A stretch of 64,000 nt of DNA from Termitomyces sp. T153 (lineage: Eukaryota; Basidiomycota; Agaricomycetes; Agaricales; Lyophyllaceae). The position numbers and the translations under genes are program-made. Positions 57,456 to 64,000 of the stretch are shown here, piece by piece (the first letter of the stretch is position 1; the number at the start of each line of letters is the position of its first letter). Below the pieces are notes generated by a model. It searched no databases, was not told the DNA's origin, and saw nothing but the letters and a program-made list of their open reading frames with translations. The stretch is taken from contig JACKQL020000028.1 in assembly GCA_018296165.2 (NCBI GenBank), positions 248,001-312,000 of the forward strand. Direction: 5' to 3'.

Positions 57456-58587
57456 AGAAGATAGCAACATAGCAATCATTATCAGCTATGACCATTCAAC
57501 TGGTCTAGCGACTTGTATAGCTTCTTGTGATTTGGACAATGACATTTTACTTACTAATTCTGACACACAGACTAATCCTGCACTAGCATACCTTTATGCT
57601 ATGGCTAGCAATATATCTGATTTGTCCCTTCCACCTCATTCTTATCTGGTTTCTGCTGATACATCTAATCCCTTGATTCTTGGACAGACTTTACCACTTG
57701 ATACACACATTACAGACACTACCCCCACCTACATTAACATTCCATTCCCCACTCATTTTGTCACTAACAAACCCCCTAAGTGAAGAGGAGTTCAAGTAAA
57801 GAAGAAGTACAAACCCATCTCCATGAAAACCAAACCAGTCGCCAGCCATGTTAGCAAGGATTTCCAAATCGAGCGCCAGATTATTGGCAATCTGCTAGCA
57901 ACAATCCCTCAGCTCAATCCAAATCCACCACCTTTCATCCTGACAAAGCAATTCACTAGTGAACAACAAGCAAAACTTGTTAAGGACCATGACACAGGAT
58001 TCCTCACTACTGGCAAAATCAATGTACTAGTTGATATAGTCACCAAGCAGGAAAAAGCTTTTGCTTGGGAAGATTCCAAATAAGGAAGTTTGTGCCCCAA
58101 CTTTTTCCCACCAGTACACATACCAACAATTCCACATGTACCATGGGTCCAGCATAATTGCCCCATACCCCCAGGACTAGAAAAGGAAGTATGCAAGATT
58201 ATTTGTAACAAGATTAGTGCTGGTGTTTACAAACCTTCAAACTCTGCTTACCACTCACGATGGTTTTGTGTTCTCAAGAAGAATGGTAAGCTCAGAATTG
58301 TGCACAGTCTTGAGCCGCTAAACCATGTCACCATTCACCATTCTGGAGTACCACCCTTTCCAGACCATGTTGCAGAATCTTTCACTGGATGCATCTGTGG
58401 CGCCACTCTCAACCTCTACATTGGCTATGACAAGCAACTTATTGACCCCACTTCAGGTGACTTAATGACATTCCAGACTCTGTTTGGCACTCTTTGCTTA
58501 GTAACCTTGCTGATGGGATGGACTAACTCTGTGCCTATTTTTCATGATGACATTACTTTCATTTTGCAGCCAGAGATCCCCCATAAC
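57456..58587 (+). pseudogene. B linker and reverse transcriptase, truncated
   Basis: Frames encode a linker and RT up to GWTNSVPIFHDDITFILQPEIPH. ATLNLYIGYD shows Asn where the first catalytic Asp belongs. The coding sequence stops at the LTR at 58588; the next residues after the LTR belong about 55 codons further on, so the segment with the second catalytic Asp pair has been removed. Confidence 0.85.
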
Positions 58588-59774
58588 TGTCACGACCCAT
58601 CCCCTGGACCCCTGCACATCGTCCAGCAACCCCCCGATTCCCTAAGAAACCCCTGACGCTCCACCAAACTTCCGCCCATGCCCCGCACCTATTTTGGCTA
58701 ACTCCGATGCCTCCCCGGCTAACTCCAACGGCCCCCTGGCCAACTTTGATGCCTTCTCTGCAGCCACTAACACTCATCCTGGATCTCCCAAACCCCGAGA
58801 ACCACCCCCGCTATTCCTGATCTTTGCCACCCATCATCAACTCAACACCCTGGTTCCTCCGACCCATCCCGGAGTATCACGACAACCTCGGGGCGACCTG
58901 CATTCCCAAATGATCCCATCAATGTATCAGCGTGGCCCGATCCTCAATCGCAACCAACACCCGCCCACTCCGTTGAGCTCCGCCAAGCCCTGCCGCCGCA
59001 GCTGACATACCCCGAAGTTCTCCAGTAGTAAGTATATAAGTCGTCAAGTAGCTCTTCATACTCTAGTCTTGATATTGCTTAACGTTACCTATGGTCTGAT
59101 TGTTTCCTTCTCGTGTTTTGTGTTTTGTGTTTTGTGTCTCGTTTTCCTTACTCTCCATCTCCTGGTCTTATCTCAATCTCCTGGTCTTATCTCAATCTCC
59201 CGGTCTTATCTCAGTCTCCCAGTCTTGTCATGTCTCCATTTCGTTATCATTCTTGTTATCGCTTCATATTCTCACTCAAATCTACTCTTGTTCCATATTG
59301 ACTCCATTTCATTTTGTCTGGTGCTGTCTTGGTGACTCCATCTGACCATAGTGCCCAAGCCCTCCTCAACCTTAATGGCCTCATGAACTCCACGATTACG
59401 ATTACAAACCCTGACACTCTTTCCCAGACCCAAACCCTGCTCTTCATTCCGTCCCGGACTCCATCAACTCCAATTGATCTTCCATCAGACTCTGGCTCTG
59501 CTCCCATTGATCATGTAGCTGCCTACTCCTTCACCTCCGCAAATCTCCCATACAGTCTTCTGCCTGAACCCCACCAAGCCCGTCCCATTTCCTCGCAATC
59601 CAACTTCTCCGGACCTCCCCAGATCTGTCCGGATCACATCCCACCAACTATCCGCACAAGCCGTCAGTGCCCAGAACGCTTTTAAGTGTTCGGTTGCCAG
59701 TGCAAGGGGATCACGCCCGCCTAGTAAGGACACCACCAGTGCAGCTGAGCCCCTGAGGTCAGCGGAACCTGACA
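58588..59774 (+). repeat. Solo LTR-alpha in B RT
   Basis: 1187 bp TGTCACGACC...CCTGACA, rich in CpG. TATATAAG near 59032 and AGTCTTGATATT at 59065-59076. Flanks ATAAC and GGTGG differ, and about 165 bp of host coding sequence are missing. Confidence 0.92.
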
Positions 59775-60934
59775 GGTGGCACTTTTTCTGGTCACAAACT
59801 TGTTCTTTGTGCCTGACTTTCAAGATTCTAGGTCATGTTTGCACTCCTAGTGGTCAAATCCCTAACAAAAGTTGCTTAGCCCTAATTGAGCAGTGGGGCC
59901 CTTGCAAGTCACTATCAAAAGTCCAAGCCTTTCTGGGCACAGTTGGGGTACTTAGGATTTTTGTCAAGAACTTTGCCCATCAAGCCAACAACCTAATGAA
60001 ACTTACTCATGTTGGCATCCCTTTTGAGTTTGGCCCTGACCAGATAAATGCTCAACATGACCTCATGAAAGACTTACAAGATGCCAAGCCCCTAGTTCCT
60101 ATTGACTATGAATTGCCTGACCCTGTCATCTTAGCAGTGGACACCTCATACATAGCAGTCAGATATTACCTTTGCCAGTGCACTAGTGACAATTGCAAGG
60201 AATGCTGCTACAACCACTTTGGATTGATTACACTAAACGACAGAGAAGCTAGATTCAGTCAGCCCAAGTTGGAACTCTATGGCCTTTATTGAGTGCTACA
60301 AGCTTTACAGATGTACCTCATTGGTGTTAGGAACCTTATCATTGAAGTTGATGCTTGCTACATTAAGGGCATGCTTTAGAACCCTGACATCCAGCCTTCT
60401 GCTAGCATGAACCGCTGGATTATGGCAATTTTGATGTTTCACTTCAAGCTGGTCCACATCAAAGGAACTTTCCATGGCCCCAATGGTCTTTTGCGACACC
60501 TGCCACAGTCTGGCAACCCTCTGGTTGACAATAGCAACAACTCCATTTATGAGGATTGGATAGACCGCTTACATGGGTTCATTCACCAAGTTCAGCTACT
60601 GCTGCTGCTACTTCACCAAGTTTCCATGGCTTCCCATCGCCTACCTCCTTTAGTCGAGTACCCTTATTTGCATCCTTTGGCGACATTTGCCAGTGACACC
60701 AACACTCTCCCACAATTAGCAACCAGTGACAATATTCCGCCTTTCCTAAATGATGGCACTACTACTTATAGTGATGTACCTTGCAGTGCCAAAGCTGTCA
60801 CCAGCAACGCTCATGTACTTCTAGTGGAGAAATGGCTACATGATCTTGCTAGACCAGAAGGCCTTAGTGACAAGGACTATGCCACTTTTGTTCACTACGC
60901 CTCCATGTTCTTCACTACCAGAGGCAAACTTTGA
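59775..60934 (+). pseudogene. B RT thumb and RNase H
   Basis: Resumes with GTFSGHKLV. Frame 59807-60292: QAFLGTVGVLRIFVKNFA, LAVDTSYIAV, RFSQPKLELYGL; then IIEVDACYIKGML and GPNGLLRHL. Two stops (60291, 60378). The proteins match element A at 100-690. Confidence 0.88.
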
Positions 60935-60949
60935 CAAAGAAGTCAAGAT

Positions 60950-61970
60950 GGTGCTCACAAGTTGTTTGTGCTCCTCGCTAGTCACTTATGAGTCTTGAAA
61001 GCCATGCACAATGACTTGGGACATAAAGGTCTTTTCACTACTTGCTTAGCCCTTCTAGAATGATTTTGGTGGCCTCAAGTTAGCACCAATATCATATGGT
61101 ACCTTCGGACTTGCCACCTCTGCCAAATACACCAGACAACCAAAGTTCTCATCCCACCAACTGTTGCTATGCCAGCACCCTTGTTTAGCAAGATATACAT
61201 TGACACCATGTTCATGCCACCCTCCAATAAGTTCAAATATATCATTCAAGGACGTTGTTCACTAACTCATTACCCCAAGTTTCACATGCTCACCAGAGAG
61301 AGCACTGAAGCTATTGCTAAGTGGCTATACAAGGACATCATCTGTTGTTGGGGAGCACTTAGTGAAATTGTTACCAACAATGGACCTCCAATCCTAAAGG
61401 CAGTTACCTACTTGGCAAAGAAGTATAACTTGCACCACATCCGGATCTCTGGTTACAATAAGTGTGCTAATGGAATAGTCAAGCGGCCCCATTTTGATGT
61501 TTGCCAAGCCCTCTTCAAAGCGGTTGACTGTGATCAGTCCAGGTGGAGTACTGCTACTTACTCTGTATTTTGGTCAGAACGGGTTACCGTTTGCAAGCAA
61601 ATGGGTTGCTCCCCCTACTTCACAACAACTGGCACCCACCCTCTCTTGCCAGCTGACATAGTAGAAGTGACATATTTGCAACTGCCACCAAACTCACTAT
61701 TGTCAACAACAGACCTCATAGCCCACTGAGCAATTGATCTTCAATGTTGCTAAGAGGATCTTGACCGCCTTCACAGTCATGTTCTTAGCACTTGTTGCCT
61801 AGCAGCCATTTGCTTCAAAACAGAACATGCCACTATGATCTGCGATTACAACTTCAAAGCAGGTGACCTCATACTGATGAGGAATACTAGAATTGAGGTA
61901 ACACATAATAGTGCCTAGCAACACTTTTGACATCGACACCTCTCAACTCAGAGAACTGGAGCAAACTGAA
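60950..61970 (+). pseudogene. B integrase
   Basis: H2C2 finger (MHNDLGHKGLF ... TCHLCQ), then D in YIDTMFM, N in VTNNGPP (second Asp lost) and K in GIVKRPH (Glu lost). Both losses are G-to-A after a C (ACC GAC to ACC AAC; GTC GAG to GTC AAG). The 186-codon frame 61169-61729 is otherwise open. C-terminal part decays after 61900. No chromodomain. Confidence 0.9.
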
Positions 61971-62430
61971 TGTGTCGACAACAATGATACTGGTGAAGTA
62001 GCCAGTGAAGAAGAAAGCTACCTTTCACTAAGCCTTAGTGACTTATCTTGACTCTGCCTTGTTTCTTATTGTTCCTATCTGTATTATCCAGAGAAACCAT
62101 CAAAAAAAAAAAAATACCTTACAAAAACATTAAGTCCTTTTGCTTCACTACTCTTTCATTTTTGATCACAGACAGTCTACTTTACTAGTTTCTTGTTTTG
62201 ATGCTGTGCTTGGCCATTCTGTCACCAGCGCTCAGCATGCCTCTAGAGCATTAGGCGACAGTTGCCAGTGCATAATACCCCATTGATCTTGCCTTTGTTT
62301 TGTTTGGTTTCTCTCAGACTCTGAATCGTAGCCAAGTATTATACATTTTGGGGCCCCTTAAGGGGGCTAGTCTGTGTCTGTACTATGAAAACTAACAAAA
62401 AAAAAAATTATATACAGGAGGCAACTGGCG
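61971..62430. other. Gap between B pol and antisense gene
   Basis: Contains A-runs at about 62101 and 62397 and a purine-rich TTAAGGGGGCTAG near 62365 that looks like a polypurine tract but is followed by the antisense gene rather than by a copy of the 5' LTR. No ORF of note. Confidence 0.5.
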
Positions 62431-64000
62431 CTAAGAGTTGAGGTCAGCATCATTGTCAGGCACCTCCACTGGATCCTCTGCCTCCTCCCAGTGTCCTTTC
62501 CTGATGTTGTTCTCCTCCTGTCAGGCCAGGAAGGCCTGACAGTTACGCCAATAACCCGCCAGAGTCACCAACGTTTGCTTGGCGACAGCGTAACAGGCCT
62601 GTGCTGCTAACAACTCTTCCCTGGCAGCCTCCAGCTCCCTCTAGAACCGCCACTCCACTCCCGCTGCTCTCTTGTCAAAATCCGCTAGTGATGCCACTGA
62701 CATTAGTGGCATCAGCCAACTCAGATCCTTGCCCAACCACTCCAGCCATCATTGTTGTCATTGTCGCCGCCATTGTTGCCACTGTCCTCATTGCTCTCCA
62801 CCCACTCCTTACTCTTTGCCTTAGTGCCCCCACTACTCCCACTTATCACCTCCTCCTGCAATGTCAGCAAGCTTAAGCTAGAATGCTTGATCTCGATGGG
62901 CTCCCCTCTTCTCACTAACTCCCACTGTCAATCCATGAAAGCCCTTGCATTCCTTACCAACGCCGCCTTTGTCACTATCTTCTTAGCGAACTTGCCACCA
63001 GTACTCCTTGATGACTGTCTGCTGTGCGAGCAGCTTTTCCTCATGCTGTCGCAACAATAACAGGGCTGGACCCCTGTGGGGTACCAGCAGCCCTCTGGGT
63101 CATTATTGGCCCAGCAGTTTTTGCACTAGAAGAAGTTATTAGCGACAAAGAAAGAAACAATTGCTAAGTGCTTACCACTCCTTGCATGCACTTATACTCT
63201 TGTCACTTCTCTAGTGACACCATTACCTTTTCTTTTGCCTTCTCCAACTTCACCCTGGCTTCCAGTCCCATATCCACTACTGTCAAGGCCTTTTGCCAAC
63301 GGAGAAGAGTTGCCAAGCATTTGTTAGTAAACAATTCCTCAATTTGTTCCTGCCAGAGAAGTTAGCAAATGTCACTAAGAGTTAGCAAAAAAGAAGAAAG
63401 TACTAACCTCAATACCCTCGTCCTCCTCATCTTGTGCCTTTCCCTTCCCCTTCCCTTTGCTCCTCAGGGTGGTCACCAATCTTGGCAACGTTGCCAACCC
63501 CCTAGTGATGCCACCAGCCACAGCCTTGGGAGTCAAGGGGCCTGCCTCTTGAATGTCCCCACAATTTGCTGCCTCCTCGCCTCTATGACCCTCGCTCCGT
63601 CCCTCCCCCCTCACCACCACTAATGTACCTACTGGGTGCTGGAAGAGAAACTGGTCATTTGGCGACAAGTCTTCACAAAGCTGATGTACCTTAGCAGTGT
63701 TGCTAGCGCTGGCAACTACTGGGGCACTTACCATCATTCCCATGGTTAGATTGTCCATTAGGAACTCCAGAGAGGGATCGACCAGAGCCTAGCAAATGCA
63801 TTAGAAATGTTGCTAAGAAGATAAAAAGAAGAAACTTACCAAGTGAACATCAAATGGGTGAACCCATTCCTCCCCCTTGTACTGCTCATATAGTTGGCAA
63901 CACTCCCTCTTGACAGTTGCCAACTCCGGCCACTCAACTCCACTCCCTGCAGTCTTGAACCACTGCAGCCACATCTGAAAGATGGCGGTGACTGCCAAGT
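62431..64000 (-). pseudogene. Antisense gene of B with C6 cysteine cluster, partial
   Basis: Enters from the right edge. Exons (minus): to 63840, 63788-63408, 63349-63176, 63125 down to 62431. Introns 63839-63789 (GTAAGT), 63407-63350 and 63175-63126 (GTAAGC...TCTAG) keep phase. Encoded: EWVHPFDVHL; ALVDPSLEFL ... a Lys/Gly-rich acid segment; a coiled coil (EQIEELFTNK; ARVKLEKAKEKVMVSLEK); then, straight after the third intron, CKNC-x8-C-x8-CYCC-x6-C, a Zn2Cys6-like cluster; and a helical C-terminus (RELEAAREELLAAQA) ending DADLNS at TAG 62431. Stops: TGA after VSLEK, TGA after FMD, TAG after WRF, TGA after QAFLA, plus a frame change near 62720. Opposite strand to B pol. Function unknown. Confidence 0.68.

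Noticed and set aside
62353..62380. Purine tract TTAAGGGGGCTAG after B pol as start of a 3' LTR
   Set aside because: The following sequence does not match the start of B's 5' LTR (TGTTGATGAG) and the antisense gene begins within about 60 bp.
1..64000. tRNA genes, rRNA genes, CRISPR arrays, bacterial operons
   Set aside because: No cloverleaf, rRNA or direct-repeat array was seen by eye; introns, chromodomains and LTRs show a eukaryotic (fungal) repeat region.

Overview
The window is a retrotransposon-packed, repeat-only stretch of a fungal genome, most likely a mushroom-forming basidiomycete. This rests on Ty3/gypsy elements of two lineages, fungal-type introns of about 46-79 nt (mostly about 50), and heavy CpG-type decay (C to T / G to A) of nearly all element copies. 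I see no tRNA, rRNA, CRISPR or ordinary host housekeeping gene. Element letters A-K are my own labels.

Layout. A (1-5514, +): uninterrupted end of a gypsy pol, then an intact six-exon antisense gene (2924-4177), a polypurine tract and a 3' LTR carrying a 49-bp purine minisatellite. F (5690-8855, -): gag-protease relic. 8992-9646: LTR-like and inverted-repeat insertions. I (9653-10965, +): integrase relic. 11079-11862: tandem duplication and a LINE ORF1 relic. J (11864-18969, -): chromovirus with two LTRs. K (18970-20166, -): gag relic. D (20375-27880, -): two-LTR chromovirus lacking protease, RT and RNase H but carrying an antisense gene. C (28199-31731): chromovirus pol relic plus its antisense gene. 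E (31732-41853, +): chromovirus with 5' LTR, gag-pol and a piece of the antisense gene. H (42748-47244, +): chromovirus cut in its RT. B (47245 to the window end, +): gypsy element with a separate antisense gene. G (47596-53921, +): complete element inserted in B's 5' LTR with a perfect TTGCC target duplication.

A roughly 1.0-1.2 kb LTR family (here LTR-alpha, TGTCA...TGACA) occurs about ten times, mostly as solo LTRs, several with 5-bp target duplications. G, J and H use a shorter LTR family (beta/gamma, 320-440 bp).

Two things stand out. First, the elements whose 3' part is visible (A, B, C, D, E) carry a gene on the opposite strand between pol and the 3' LTR. In B, C and D it has an intron of 49-50 nt ending exactly before the first cysteine of a Zn2Cys6-like cluster, followed in C and D by a coiled-coil region and a shared C-terminus. 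In A the antisense gene is different, intact and spliced. Second, the chromoviruses have 11-12 nt primer-binding sites exactly complementary to a sequence inside their own LTR; in LTR-alpha this lies about 30 bp past a TATA box, as expected for Tf1/sushi-type self-priming, whereas B has a TGG-starting tRNA-type site.

The order of events can be partly read from nesting: LTR-alpha in E's antisense gene, H in that LTR, B in H, then G and a solo LTR in B. Coordinates of degenerate coding regions are approximate.
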